A stretch of DNA of 48,764 bases from a virus. The notes under the pieces were generated by a model, which did not search any database, was not told the origin of the DNA, and was given only the letters and a program-made list of their open reading frames with translations. The position numbers and the translations under genes were made by a program. The DNA lies in IMG/VR virus record IMGVR_UViG_3300035156_000119, positions 1-48,764 of that record; one strand, 5' to 3'. Numbering within the stretch: the stretch's first letter is position 1; each line of letters starts with the position of its first letter. Shown one piece after another: positions 1 through 8,843 of this stretch.

Positions 1-79
1 TGGGGCAGAGTCCCGCGCCGTTTCACATCTGGGTGACCTCGAAAAGCTGATTTGATGATGACTGAAGGCAACAAATAAT
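1..79. other. Left genome end: cos-like terminal repeat and leader
   Basis: Bases 2-13 (GGGGCAGAGTCC) are repeated exactly at the right end of the window. If the two copies are overlapped, the junction reads as a small dyad, GCGGG-N8-CCCGC, resembling a cosN nicking site. A lambda-type terminase gene pair starts at 80, as next to lambda cos. Base 1 (T) does not match the base before the right copy (G), so the overlap is 12 bases only. The stretch 14-79 has no gene and would hold a terminase-binding (cosB-like) segment; I see no clear repeats in it. A weak AAGG at 64-67 may serve the first gene. Confidence 0.55.
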
Positions 80-577
80 ATGGGCGTCGAACTGAACCGC
101 CAGGGTCTTGCCGACCACATGGGCGTGTCGCTGCCCACTATAGACACGTTCCGAAAAGAGGGAATGCCGACCAGGGGGAAGTCGGGCGTGCAATGGGTCT
201 TCGATCTGAGCGATTGCATAAAGTGGTATGTGGCCCGCCAGATTGCTGCGGCTGGCGCAGACGTGCCCGACGACATGGCGGCAATCGATAAGCGTACCGC
301 CGTCGCCAAGATGGAGCTTGGCGAACTTGCGGCGGCAAAAGCGAAGGGCCAGGTAGCCACGATCCGCGATTTTGAGCGCGCCCAGGCCGCCGTGTTCGCC
401 GAAATTCGCACCAATGTCATGAACGTCCCGCAGCGCGTCGTAATCCAACTGCTGGGCGAAACCAATGAAACCATTTTCAAAGAGAAGCTGAAAGCCGAAC
501 TGGCTCTGGCCTTGAAGGCCGCCGCTGAAGCGCCGCTTACCCTGGCCGAAGAAGACGACGAAGCCGCCGAAGAATGA
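80..577 (+). CDS. Terminase small subunit, Nu1 family
   Basis: A 165-residue protein beginning with a helix-turn-helix segment (residues about 5-30, with QGLADHMGVSLPTIDTFRKEG), as expected for the cos-binding domain of lambda gpNu1. The middle is charged and alpha-helical, the end very acidic (EEDDEAAEE). Small subunits of this class recognise cos DNA and recruit the large subunit for packaging. Its place directly beside the terminal repeat and its four-base overlap with the large-subunit gene support the call. Confidence 0.85.
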   Translation: MGVELNRQGLADHMGVSLPTIDTFRKEGMPTRGKSGVQWVFDLSDCIKWYVARQIAAAGADVPDDMAAIDKRTAVAKMELGELAAAKAKGQVATIRDFERAQAAVFAEIRTNVMNVPQRVVIQLLGETNETIFKEKLKAELALALKAAAEAPLTLAEEDDEAAEE

Positions 578-2610
578 CGACTTCCAAGTTCAGCAACCCC
601 ATCGCCGTAGCCGACGCTATCGGGCGCGCCGCCATCAACCTGGTCCCGCCGCCCGACATGCTGCCGTCCATCTGGGCGCAGGAGAACATCAAAATCCCCG
701 TTGGCAATGCTATTCCGGGGCCAATTTCGTTCGACAACGCGCCGTACCAGCGCGGCATGTTGGACGTGATCAAGGAACCTGGCATCCGTCGCGTTTCGTA
801 CAAGACCGGCGCGCAGCTTGGGAAAACGACCGTGCAGCAGTGCATCACGGCGTATTTCATCAAGCACGAACCGTGCAGCCAGATTTTCGTGCAACCGACC
901 CAGGGCGACGTGCAGACGTTCCTGGAAACGAAGCTGCGCCCGATGATCGACGCGAACCCGGCCATCAGCGGCGTGATGGCGAAACAGCGCGGTCGCGAAG
1001 GCGTGAACAACAGCCGGATCATCTCCTACATTGGCGGCTGGTTGATGTTCGGCTGGGCGGGATCGCCTAAGACCCTGCGCAGCCGTTCCGCACCGAAGAC
1101 GCACGCCGATGAAATCGACGGGTACGATGCGCCGCCAGAGGGCGACCCCATCGAACTGTTGGCCCAGCGTTCGGCCACGTTCGGCGACCAGCAACTGCGC
1201 ACCGAGTCATCGACGCCTACGGCCATGGGGTCCAGTCGAATCGACACGGCGTTCAATGAAGGCGACCAGCGCCGGTATTACGTGCCCTGCCCGCACTGCG
1301 GCCACGCTCAATACTTTCGCTGGGAGCAGGTCCGCTGGGAAGGCCGCGCATCGACGTGCGTGAAGGACTTCGAAGAAGACGTAGGCAAGGACCATCTGCC
1401 CGAAACGGCGCTGTACCTGTGCGAAGAAGAAGCATGCGGCACCCTCTGGGATGACGGCCAGCGCATCGCCGCCGTGCGCAACGCAGAACGCAACGGCTAT
1501 GGATGGAAGGCCAGCAAGCCGTTTCGCGGCCATGCGTCGTTCCACGCCCCGGAAATGTTGTCCACGTTCCGCCGCCTGCGCGACATCGTGCAGTCGTACC
1601 TGGACAAGATCGCGCTGGGCGACATGCAGTCGTTCGTTAACGTGTCGCTGGGCGACGCCTACGAAGAAGTGGGGGAGAAGGCCGACCCGACCAGCTTGCA
1701 GGCCTGCGCCGAGGTGTACAGCCACGAAGTGCCCGCAGGCGGCCTGTTCCTGACTGCTGGCGTCGACGCGCAGCAGGATCGACTTGAATGCGAGGTTGTG
1801 GCCTGGGGCGTCGGTGAACAGTCCTGGTCCGTGGGATACTACATCCTGTGGGGCGACACGCTCGCGCAGGAGGTCTGGGACGACCTGGACGAACTGCTGG
1901 CGACCACATACCAGCACGCCTGCGGGGCCATGCTACCGATTAGCGCAACCGTCCTGGATACGGGCGGCACCGGGGGCTACACGCAACGCGCCTACGAGTA
2001 CGTGCGTACGCGGTCCAGCCGCAAGGTATTCGCAGGCAAGGGCGTCGCAGGCTGGGGTCGCGGCATTGTCGAGTCACCGCAGCGGCGTCAGTCGGGCAAG
2101 ACGGCGCGGAAGGTCAATCTGTTCCTGGTGGGCGTGGACGAAGCAAAACTAGTCGTCATGCGTCGTCTGACAGTCGCCAAGCCGGGGCCAGGGTACTGCC
2201 ACTTCCCCGCCGACCGCGACGCCGAATACTACAAGCAGTTGACCGCCGAAAAGATGGTGACGCGGTACATCAAGGGCCAGCCGATCCGCGAGTGGCACAA
2301 GCCAGACAAGGCCCGAAACGAGGCTTTGGACTGCCGCGTGTACGCCCTGGCGGCCCTCAAGATCATAAATCCTGCGTTTAAACGACTTGCGGAGCGATAC
2401 AAGGTCGAAAAACCCGCAGAAAGCGTGCCGACCGTGCAAAAAGTGGCGGAAATCGCCGAAAAGCTGGTCGAAACCCTCAAAAAAGCGCGTGAAACGCCCC
2501 CGGAAAACCCCCCGGAGGAACCAAAACCGCCAGTCATCCAGAATGCGAAGGTGCGCAACACGGCCCAGAAAGCAGGGCCGAAAAGGCGGAATTTCGCAAC
2601 TTCTTGGTAA
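574..2610 (+). CDS. Terminase large subunit, lambda GpA family
   Basis: The packaging motor ATPase and cos endonuclease, 678 residues, near the usual length for GpA. A Walker A-type loop TGAQLGKTT lies at residues 78-86 (Lys84) and an acidic DEIDGYD segment at about 179-185. A zinc-binding-like PCPHCGH follows at about 238. The C-terminal half carries the nuclease region. The tail after about residue 630 is a low-complexity Pro/Glu/Lys linker that contains the dispersed 18-mer repeat (ENPPEE) and, at 2376, a GTTTAAAC octamer. The gene starts by overlapping the small-subunit gene by four bases (ATGA). Both features lie in the variable C-terminus, so the repeat has not disrupted the catalytic core. 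Confidence 0.92.
   Translation: MTTSKFSNPIAVADAIGRAAINLVPPPDMLPSIWAQENIKIPVGNAIPGPISFDNAPYQRGMLDVIKEPGIRRVSYKTGAQLGKTTVQQCITAYFIKHEPCSQIFVQPTQGDVQTFLETKLRPMIDANPAISGVMAKQRGREGVNNSRIISYIGGWLMFGWAGSPKTLRSRSAPKTHADEIDGYDAPPEGDPIELLAQRSATFGDQQLRTESSTPTAMGSSRIDTAFNEGDQRRYYVPCPHCGHAQYFRWEQVRWEGRASTCVKDFEEDVGKDHLPETALYLCEEEACGTLWDDGQRIAAVRNAERNGYGWKASKPFRGHASFHAPEMLSTFRRLRDIVQSYLDKIALGDMQSFVNVSLGDAYEEVGEKADPTSLQACAEVYSHEVPAGGLFLTAGVDAQQDRLECEVVAWGVGEQSWSVGYYILWGDTLAQEVWDDLDELLATTYQHACGAMLPISATVLDTGGTGGYTQRAYEYVRTRSSRKVFAGKGVAGWGRGIVESPQRRQSGKTARKVNLFLVGVDEAKLVVMRRLTVAKPGPGYCHFPADRDAEYYKQLTAEKMVTRYIKGQPIREWHKPDKARNEALDCRVYALAALKIINPAFKRLAERYKVEKPAESVPTVQKVAEIAEKLVETLKKARETPPENPPEEPKPPVIQNAKVRNTAQKAGPKRRNFATSW
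2376..2383. repeat. GTTTAAAC octamer, copy 1
   Basis: Within the extended palindrome CGTTTAAACG, in-frame in the terminase gene as TTT-AAA-CGA (Phe-Lys-Arg). Other copies are at 8130, 9088, 14666, 27966, 28000, 34756 and 43057. Confidence 0.85.
2502..2519 (+). repeat. Dispersed 18-mer repeat, copy 1
   Basis: GGAAAACCCCCCGGAGGA, in-frame near the end of the terminase gene, encoding Glu-Asn-Pro-Pro-Glu-Glu. One of six exact copies in the window (others at 5255, 11064, 17776, 37191, 46623). Confidence 0.95.
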
Positions 2611-2617
2611 GGATGAC

Positions 2618-3154
2618 GTGGCCCGACATATCCCTGTGGAAATCAGCGCTGGCCTGACGTTCTCGACGCTCGCTTGCACGCCAGATTACCCCGCCCCTGA
2701 CTGGGCGTTGACCCTCGCCATGCGCGGCCCCGCAAGTATCGACATGGTGTCGGTCGCCGAAGGCACCAAGCACCGCTTGGATGCCACCGCCACGGCCACG
2801 GCGGGGTATCTCCCTGGCCTGTACCGCTATTCGCTGCGCGCAACGCGAAGCGGGGTCGTGCGCGAGGTCGAGGGCGGCACCGTCCAGGTGCTGGAAGACC
2901 TGGCCGCGCAGCCCGCAGGCGGCGACATGCGCAGCCATGCCCGCATCGTGCTGGAAAACATCAACGCGGTCATTGAAAAGCGCGCCACGCAGGACCAGCA
3001 GAAATACACCATCGACAACCGCGAACTGTGGCGCACGCCCATCGCCGACTTGCTGAAGCTGCGCGCCACGTATGTAGCCCTGGTCCGCGCCGAAGAGGCG
3101 ACCGCACGCGGGTCGAATTCCTTCGGCCAAACAATTTATATGAGGCTGGGATAA
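2618..3154 (+). CDS. Putative head-tail joining protein with gpW-like C-terminus
   Basis: 178 residues from a GTG start at 2618, chosen because a TAAGGA lies just upstream (2608-2613) and the reading frame before it overlaps terminase. The N-terminal half looks like a beta-rich domain. The C-terminal part (IDNRELWRTPIADLLKLRAT and following helix) resembles the lambda gpW head-completion family, which sits between the portal ring and later joining proteins. Position between terminase and portal matches the lambda order (A-W-B). The N-terminal extension is larger than lambda gpW (about 68 residues), so this is either a fusion or a related head protein. The family call is by pattern only. Confidence 0.6.
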   Translation: MARHIPVEISAGLTFSTLACTPDYPAPDWALTLAMRGPASIDMVSVAEGTKHRLDATATATAGYLPGLYRYSLRATRSGVVREVEGGTVQVLEDLAAQPAGGDMRSHARIVLENINAVIEKRATQDQQKYTIDNRELWRTPIADLLKLRATYVALVRAEEATARGSNSFGQTIYMRLG

Positions 3155-4744
3155 GTGTTTAATTTCTTCGGCAGCAAAAAGGAAGTTGCTTCACCGCGAT
3201 CTGAACCAGCTTCGCGCACATCACGCGGCACGCTGCGCAAGATCGCCAGCAGCGTCACCCGCATGTTCAAGGCTGGCGAATCCGACCGCCTGACCATGAA
3301 GTGGGACACGGTTCCGATGACCGCCGACGCGGTTATCCAGCGCTGGCAGCGCACCCTGCTGGCGCGCTCGCGTGAGCAGGCCGCCAACAACGACCATGCG
3401 AAAGCATACGTGCGCATGTGCCGCCAGAACATCGTCGGCCCGCAGGGCGTCATGCTGCAATCGCAGGTCAAGGCCGCTAAAGGCAAGCTGGACAAGGTGA
3501 CGAACGCCTCGATTGAAAGTTCGTTCGGGCGCTGGGGCAGCCGCGAGAACTGCGACGTGACCGGGGAGGAATCCTGGCGTTCGATCCAGACCAGCAGCGT
3601 CGCGTCGTGGGCAACTGACGGGGAATTCATGATCCGCTTCGTGTACGGCGCTGACGCGGGGCCGTGGGGCTTCGCCTTGCAGGTCATCGATACGGTGCGC
3701 TGCCCCGTCGACTATGACGTGCAGCGGCCCAACCGCGACAACATGAACTTCATCCGCGCAGGTATCGAGTACACGCGGTTTGGGCGGCCTGTAGCGTATC
3801 ACCTGACCACTACCACGCAGGAAGAAGCCGATTACGTCATGGGCGGGCGGCACTACGTGCGCATTCCGGCTGAACAGATGGTGCACGGCTATCGCAAGGA
3901 CATGGTGGGCCAGAAGCGCGGCCTGCCGTCCATGGCGACCGCGCTGTTCCGCCTGCGGAACCTGAACGGCTACGAAGACGCGGCAATCATCAACGCCCGT
4001 ATCGGCGCTTCGAAAATGGGCTTTATCGAATTCGATAAGGAATCAGACGGCCCAGAGTACGACGAAGAAAATCCGCCTGAAGTCGATATCGAACCCGGCA
4101 CGATGGGCATCCTGCCGAAAGGCGCGAAGCTGGCGAAGTGGGAACCGCAGTCACCTGGCGGCGATCTTGGCCCGATGATGAAGCACATGCTGCGGTCCAT
4201 CGCCAGCGGCCTGGGCGTGCCATACAACGAACTGGCGGGCGACTTGGAAGGCGTCAACTTCAGTTCGATCCGGCAAGGCACCCTGGACAGCCGCGAGAAC
4301 TGGAAAGAGCTTCAGGAATGGCTGATCGAATCGCTGATCCAGCCGGTGTTCACGGCCTGGTTCGAATACTCGATTTTGGCCGGGAAGATCACGAACGAGA
4401 AGGGCCGCGCCATCCCGATGCGCGCCCTGGACATGTTCAATGAAATCAGTTGGCAACCGCGCCGCTGGCAGTGGATCGACCCACGTGCCGACGTAGATGC
4501 CGCCGTGAATTCGAAAAATAATTTCCTCGCATCGGCGGGCCAGATCATCCGTGAATCGGGCCGTGATCCGCAGACCGTCTGGAAAGAGCAGGCCCGCGAC
4601 ATGCGCGCCCAGGTCGATGAAATGGTGGCCGAAGGGTTCGACAAGGAAGAGGCGCTGGAACTGGTCAAGCTGTCGATGGGCATGCAGCCGAAGCCCCCAG
4701 TAGCCGAAGCAAAAAAACCGAAAGAGAAAGCGACCGATGAGTAA
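3155..4744 (+). CDS. Portal protein, lambda gpB family
   Basis: A 529-residue protein starting at GTG 3155 immediately after the preceding stop. It has the conserved lambda-type portal signature: a central region with VHGYRKDMVGQKRGLPSMA, then YEDAAIINARIGASKMGF, and GVPYNELAGDLEGVNFSSIR, where the portal crown and clip are built. Portals form the dodecameric ring at one capsid vertex through which DNA passes and to which head-tail proteins bind. The C-terminus is rich in Glu and Lys. It overlaps the next gene by eight bases. Confidence 0.93.
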   Translation: MFNFFGSKKEVASPRSEPASRTSRGTLRKIASSVTRMFKAGESDRLTMKWDTVPMTADAVIQRWQRTLLARSREQAANNDHAKAYVRMCRQNIVGPQGVMLQSQVKAAKGKLDKVTNASIESSFGRWGSRENCDVTGEESWRSIQTSSVASWATDGEFMIRFVYGADAGPWGFALQVIDTVRCPVDYDVQRPNRDNMNFIRAGIEYTRFGRPVAYHLTTTTQEEADYVMGGRHYVRIPAEQMVHGYRKDMVGQKRGLPSMATALFRLRNLNGYEDAAIINARIGASKMGFIEFDKESDGPEYDEENPPEVDIEPGTMGILPKGAKLAKWEPQSPGGDLGPMMKHMLRSIASGLGVPYNELAGDLEGVNFSSIRQGTLDSRENWKELQEWLIESLIQPVFTAWFEYSILAGKITNEKGRAIPMRALDMFNEISWQPRRWQWIDPRADVDAAVNSKNNFLASAGQIIRESGRDPQTVWKEQARDMRAQVDEMVAEGFDKEEALELVKLSMGMQPKPPVAEAKKPKEKATDE

Positions 4745-6734
4745 AAAACAACAGCAACGCCTGGCCGAAATCGCAAAGCGCGGGGCCATGTTCCGCACTG
4801 CAACCGTGGGCGTGATCGATGAGGTAGAGCGCACCGTTGAATTGTCGTTTTCCAGTGAAACAGAAACCGTCGAACGCTGGTACGGGATCGAAATCTTGGG
4901 GCACGACGCGACCGAAATCGACCTGACGCGTATGAACAACGGCGCGCCTGTCTGCTGGATGCACAACGTGCACGACCAGCGCGGCGTTGTCGTCGCAGGT
5001 ACGGCCCGCGTCGACGCCGACCGCGTTGCCCGCTGCACTGCGCGCTACAGTAAAAGCGCCGAGGGCGAAAAGCTGTTCCGCGACATCGTGGACGGCATCA
5101 CCACGAAGGTATCCGTGGGCTACACCGTAACCGGCATGCGTCTGATCGAAGAACGCGACGGTATTGACGTGTTCCGCATTACCGCCTGGCAGCCGTACGA
5201 AATCAGCAACGTGAGCGTCGCCGCTGACGACAACGTGGGCGTCGGTCGCTCACTGGAAAACCCCCCGGAGGAACGCAAGCCCGATCCGGTGGAAAATCCA
5301 ATCATCATCAAAAATGATCCCGCAGCAACGCGGCAAACTACCAAGGACACAAACTCTATGAAATACCGTTTTTACACGGACGCCCAGGGCAACGAAGTCC
5401 GCGTTGCGATCAACGATGCGGGCGATGACACTGGCGCGGTCGAAATCGTCAAGGCGGCGGGCGACAATGAGCGCGCCGCTGGTCAGCGCGGCACCGATGC
5501 TGAGCGCACCCGCAGCACCGAAATCCTGGCGATGGGCGATCAGTACGTTGGCAGCGTTCCGCAGGCCCGCGAACTGGCGTCGCAGATGGTCCGCGAAGGC
5601 AAGAGCGTCAAGGACATGCAGGATGCGCTGCTGGTCGAATTCAACAAGCGCGCTGCCAAGCCGCTGTCGGAGCAGAACGCGAACGCAGAAGTCGGCCTGT
5701 CCGAAAAGGACGTTGCCCGCTATTCGATGATGAATGTCGTGCGCGCCTTGGCGAATCCGAACGACAAAGCCGCGCAAGCCGCCGCAGCCTTCGAAATCGA
5801 ATGCGGCGTTGCCGCCGAACGCACCCTGGGCCGCACCGCGCAAGGCATCCTGGTTCCGCCTGATGTTCTCTCCCGCGCCATGACCGCAGGCGGCGCTGCT
5901 GGCAACGCAGTCGGCGCGCAGATGATCGACAACGACGTAATGCGCGGTTCGTTCATCGACCTGCTGCGCAATCGCTGCATCGGCATGCAACTGGCGACCG
6001 TGATTACCGGCCTGGTTGGCAATGTCGACGTGCCGAAAAAGACCGCAGACGGGCAAGCTTACTGGCTGGGTGAAGACCAGGACGCGAGCGAAACCGGCTT
6101 CAGCCTGGGGCAAATCTCGTTCAGCCCGAAAACGCTGGGCGCGTTCACCGAGATTACCCGCCGCCTGATGCAGCAGACCAGCATGGGCGTCGAAGCCATG
6201 GTGCGCAGCGACCTGATCAACGCACTGGGCCAGGCCATCGATAAGGCGTACTGGTACGGCACCGGTGGCGAGTATCAGCCGATGGGTCTGAAAAACCAGT
6301 CGGGCATCAACGCCGTGGACTTCGCCGTTTCCGGCAAGCCTACTTTCGCCGAACTGGTGCAGATGGAAACCGAAATCGCCGCAGACAACGCGGATATCGG
6401 CAGCATGGCTTACGTGGGCAACAGCCGTTTCCGTGGTCACGCGAAGACTACGCTGCGCTTCCCTGGCGTCGATGGTGCGAACACCATCTGGGAGCAGGGC
6501 AACACCGTCAACGGCTACCGCACCGAAATCACGAACCAGTTGCTGAACGACGATGTGTTCCACGGCCAGTTCGCCGACACCATCATCGCACTGTGGGGCG
6601 GCCTGGACCTGACGGTTGACCCGTACAGCCTGTCGAAAAAAGGCGGCCTGCGCATCGTCGCTTTCCAGGACTGCGACATGGGCCTGCGCCGCAAGGAATC
6701 GATCTGCTGGGGTTCGGCTGCTGTAACGCCGTAA
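4737..6734 (+). CDS. Prohead protease-major capsid protein fusion (HK97 fold)
   Basis: One 665-residue reading frame joins two usually separate proteins. Residues about 15-170 are an HK97-type prohead protease: a His-containing segment (CWMHNVHDQRGVVVAGTARV) and a Ser-containing segment (GITTKVSVGYTV) fit the family active site. Residues about 205-330 resemble the delta/scaffold region and about 330-665 the HK97 major capsid fold. The junction holds the dispersed 18-mer repeat (ENPPEE at residues 174-179), and an in-frame ATG at 5359 could start an unfused capsid polypeptide. Protease-capsid fusions are known in some phages. No separate protease or scaffold gene is present, so maturation probably depends on this fusion. 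Confidence 0.93.
   Translation: MSKKQQQRLAEIAKRGAMFRTATVGVIDEVERTVELSFSSETETVERWYGIEILGHDATEIDLTRMNNGAPVCWMHNVHDQRGVVVAGTARVDADRVARCTARYSKSAEGEKLFRDIVDGITTKVSVGYTVTGMRLIEERDGIDVFRITAWQPYEISNVSVAADDNVGVGRSLENPPEERKPDPVENPIIIKNDPAATRQTTKDTNSMKYRFYTDAQGNEVRVAINDAGDDTGAVEIVKAAGDNERAAGQRGTDAERTRSTEILAMGDQYVGSVPQARELASQMVREGKSVKDMQDALLVEFNKRAAKPLSEQNANAEVGLSEKDVARYSMMNVVRALANPNDKAAQAAAAFEIECGVAAERTLGRTAQGILVPPDVLSRAMTAGGAAGNAVGAQMIDNDVMRGSFIDLLRNRCIGMQLATVITGLVGNVDVPKKTADGQAYWLGEDQDASETGFSLGQISFSPKTLGAFTEITRRLMQQTSMGVEAMVRSDLINALGQAIDKAYWYGTGGEYQPMGLKNQSGINAVDFAVSGKPTFAELVQMETEIAADNADIGSMAYVGNSRFRGHAKTTLRFPGVDGANTIWEQGNTVNGYRTEITNQLLNDDVFHGQFADTIIALWGGLDLTVDPYSLSKKGGLRIVAFQDCDMGLRRKESICWGSAAVTP
5255..5272 (+). 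repeat. Dispersed 18-mer repeat, copy 2
   Basis: Exact copy, in-frame (Glu-Asn-Pro-Pro-Glu-Glu), at the boundary between the protease and capsid halves of the fusion gene. It contains GGAGGA, a perfect Shine-Dalgarno core, but no start codon follows at a useful distance. Confidence 0.95.
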
Positions 6735-6761
6735 CCGACGACACAGGTGAGCACCAAGGAA

Positions 6762-6785
6762 AGGGCGGCAGTGCCGCCCTTTTTT
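6762..6785 (+). terminator. Rho-independent terminator after capsid gene
   Basis: An 8-bp GC stem (AGGGCGGC / GCCGCCCT) with a three-base loop is followed by a run of six T. It lies between the capsid gene and the next small head gene and may lower downstream expression relative to capsid. Confidence 0.85.
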
Positions 6786-6808
6786 GAAACGACCAAGGAA
6801 TTTCGAGC

Positions 6809-7039
6809 ATGAAGACCGACACCGTAAAGCTTACTTCCGCCATCGGCATCGGCGGCCAACTGATCCGCGCCGGGGAAATCATCACCATCCCGACCGCCGC
6901 CGCAATCGACCTTCTGCGGCGCGGCAAAGCAGTCGTAGCGACCGAGCACGACGAGCCGACCGTTGAAGTCGCCGATGAAGATGCGGAAGGCGAAGGCGAG
7001 CCGGAAGCCCCGACACAAAAAGCCAAAGCGAAGAAGTAA
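6809..7039 (+). CDS. Small head-region protein, unknown
   Basis: 76 residues. The first 50 form a likely compact beta domain (VKLTSAIGIGGQLIRAGEII). The tail is acidic then Lys-rich (DEDAEGEGEPEAP, then KAKAKK). AAGGA upstream supports the start. It occupies the position of lambda FI, after the capsid gene, but I see no sequence resemblance to FI. Probably a minor head or assembly factor. Confidence 0.6.
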   Translation: MKTDTVKLTSAIGIGGQLIRAGEIITIPTAAAIDLLRRGKAVVATEHDEPTVEVADEDAEGEGEPEAPTQKAKAKK

Positions 7040-7068
7040 TTTCATAATCCCCTGAAGGACACAAAACC

Positions 7069-7443
7069 ATGCAACCACTCGTTTCCCTGACCGCCCTGAC
7101 GCTGGGCGTCGCCAAGCGCATCGCCGCAACCGACATCGGCGCTGCTGTCGATATCTCCGACATGACCGGTGTGTGCCGCTTCCTGCTGAATTCGTCCGTC
7201 ATGGAAGGCGCGGCCCAGACCAGCGATGTCAAGCTGCAACACAGCGATACCGCTGGCGGCACCTATACCGACGCGGGTATTTCGTTCGCCCAGATCACCA
7301 CGGCGGGCGGCGCGTCGTTCCAGGACAAGCTTGCGAGCGTCGACGGCCTGAAGAAGTTCGTCAAGGTCGTGAACACCCTGGGCGGCACCTCCCCGGCTGT
7401 CACGTTCGCCCTGACCGTCATCGGCAAGAAGGCGAACGGCTAA
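7069..7443 (+). CDS. Putative head structural/decoration protein
   Basis: 124 residues, rich in Ala, Gly, Thr and Ser with alternating hydrophobic positions, typical of beta-rich virion proteins. A good ribosome site (AAGGACAC) precedes the ATG. It sits between capsid and head-tail joining genes, where decoration proteins often lie. I do not recognise the family; the role is inferred from position and composition. Confidence 0.5.
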   Translation: MQPLVSLTALTLGVAKRIAATDIGAAVDISDMTGVCRFLLNSSVMEGAAQTSDVKLQHSDTAGGTYTDAGISFAQITTAGGASFQDKLASVDGLKKFVKVVNTLGGTSPAVTFALTVIGKKANG

Positions 7444-7444
7444 G

Positions 7445-7756
7445 ATGCCGAACCCTTCCTGGGACGACCTGTCCGAATTCTTTGACGCCGACGACTTTGC
7501 AGTGGTCGCCGTCATCGTGCAGGCGGGCGTCGCCAGGGAGGTGCTTTGCCACTTCGATGCGCCACATGTTGACGCGCAGGCGGGCGGATACGAAGCGAAC
7601 AGCGCAGACGTGTTCATCACGGCCCCAGAAACGGCCCTGGCGGGCATCCGACGCGGAGCGACGTGCAATGTAGGCGGGAAGACTTACGCCGTCCTGGATA
7701 GCCCCCAAGGCAGCGGAACAGGCACTGCCGTGCTGAAGCTGTCGAAGGAACCCTGA
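7445..7756 (+). CDS. Head-tail joining protein, lambda FII-like
   Basis: 103 residues, close to the length of lambda gpFII (117). The pattern of an N-terminal helix (WDDLSEFFDADDFA), a central ANSADVFITAPETAL segment and a C-terminal GGKTYAVLDSPQGSGTGTAV strand region fits the FII/Gifsy-2-type family, which caps the portal and joins the tail. It starts one base after the preceding stop and its stop overlaps the next start, showing translational coupling. Confidence 0.75.
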   Translation: MPNPSWDDLSEFFDADDFAVVAVIVQAGVAREVLCHFDAPHVDAQAGGYEANSADVFITAPETALAGIRRGATCNVGGKTYAVLDSPQGSGTGTAVLKLSKEP

Positions 7757-8301
7757 TGCTGCACTTCGAAATCGATGCTCGCGGCATGCAGCAACTGGTC
7801 ACGGACCTCGCCGCGACTGAAAAGCAGGTCAAGTTCGCGCTGTCACGCGCCCTGTCGCGCACGGCCACGACGCTGCGCACGCTGGCATCCCGCCGCCTGA
7901 AGTCCGAACTGCAACTGCGCACCATCGCAATGCTACGGAAGCGCTTGAAGTCGCTACGCATTCGCGTGACCAGCGGCGACGGCTTCAGCCTCTGGTTCGG
8001 ACTGAACGACATGCCGGTATCGTGGTTCCAAGGCGCGCCGAAACAGACATCGACCGGCGCGCAGCACAAGGGGACCACATTCCCCGGCGCGTTCGTTGCG
8101 AAAAGCAAATTCAAGGGCAAGCGCACTGCGTTTAAACGAACAGGAACGGCACGGCTGCACATCGCGGAGCAGCTTAAGCCAATCGGCGACAAGGCGCAGA
8201 TCGTCGTCGAAGACCAGATTTTCGTGCTGACGGAAGGTATTTTTTGGAAGCACTTCGAACGCGATCTGCGCGCCCGCGTCGCTTATAAGGTGGGCAAATA
8301 G
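7756..8301 (+). CDS. Minor tail protein Z-like (tail completion)
   Basis: 181 residues. It contains the typical gpZ features: an amphipathic start (LVTDLAATEKQVKFALSRAL), then a basic KSELQLRTIAMLRKRLK region, a WFGLNDMPVSWF core and a GAFVAKSKFKGKRTAFKRTG loop. gpZ-type proteins act in tail completion before head attachment. It carries the second GTTTAAAC octamer (8130-8137) as Phe-Lys-Arg codons. Coupled to its neighbours by one-base overlaps. Confidence 0.8.
   Translation: MLHFEIDARGMQQLVTDLAATEKQVKFALSRALSRTATTLRTLASRRLKSELQLRTIAMLRKRLKSLRIRVTSGDGFSLWFGLNDMPVSWFQGAPKQTSTGAQHKGTTFPGAFVAKSKFKGKRTAFKRTGTARLHIAEQLKPIGDKAQIVVEDQIFVLTEGIFWKHFERDLRARVAYKVGK
8130..8137. repeat. GTTTAAAC octamer, copy 2
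   Basis: In CTGCGTTTAAACGAAC context, identical over those 16 bases to copy 4 (14666). In-frame TTT-AAA-CGA. Confidence 0.85.
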
Positions 8302-8843
8302 TGGACATCAATACTGAAGTTGATTTGACGGCACTGCACGCCACGATCACCAACGCGATTGCAGTGCGCTTTCCCGCGCTGGCGACCGTGGAGTTCTACC
8401 GTGAGGACCGCGACGAGCTGCCTGTGCCCGCGTGCATCCTGGACCTGTGCGAGTTCGAAGGCGCTCCCGAAGACGACCCAGGCACCGGCCAACTGGCAGT
8501 TATGGCGCGTTTCGAAGCCGAGTTCATCATCGGGTTCCGCACGCCAGAAGCAAAGATGTCCCTGCGCCTGCTGGTGGCCGCCTTTTCCGCTTTCCTGCAT
8601 GAGAAACGCTGGCCTGGCGGGCTGACTGGCCCTGCCCGCGATATCCACGCCTACAAGGACGATTTTAAGCCTGCGCTGGACCAGTACGAAGTCTGGTGCG
8701 TCGAGTGGCGGCAGATCGTGCACCTGGGCGAGAGCGTTTGGAGCGGCGCAGGCGTGACGCCAACGACCGTGTATCTAGGCTTCGCGCCTGAAATCGGCGC
8801 GGCACACGAAGACGATTACATCAAGGTGGCCGAAATTGAGTGA
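8301..8843 (+). CDS. Probable tail terminator/completion protein
   Basis: 180 residues from GTG 8301, overlapping the Z-like stop. The composition (mixed alpha/beta, WPGGLTGPARDIHAYKDDF in the middle, acidic start) and the place directly after the Z-like gene correspond to lambda gpU or P2 tail-completion genes, which end tail-tube growth and bind the head. No motif makes this certain; the call rests on gene order. Confidence 0.55.
   Translation: MDINTEVDLTALHATITNAIAVRFPALATVEFYREDRDELPVPACILDLCEFEGAPEDDPGTGQLAVMARFEAEFIIGFRTPEAKMSLRLLVAAFSAFLHEKRWPGGLTGPARDIHAYKDDFKPALDQYEVWCVEWRQIVHLGESVWSGAGVTPTTVYLGFAPEIGAAHEDDYIKVAEIE

Noticed and set aside
5250-6563. Long minus-strand ORF opposite the capsid gene (437 codons), and similar long antisense ORFs
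   Set aside because: They mirror the codon bias of GC-rich genes on the other strand and lack ribosome sites or family motifs.
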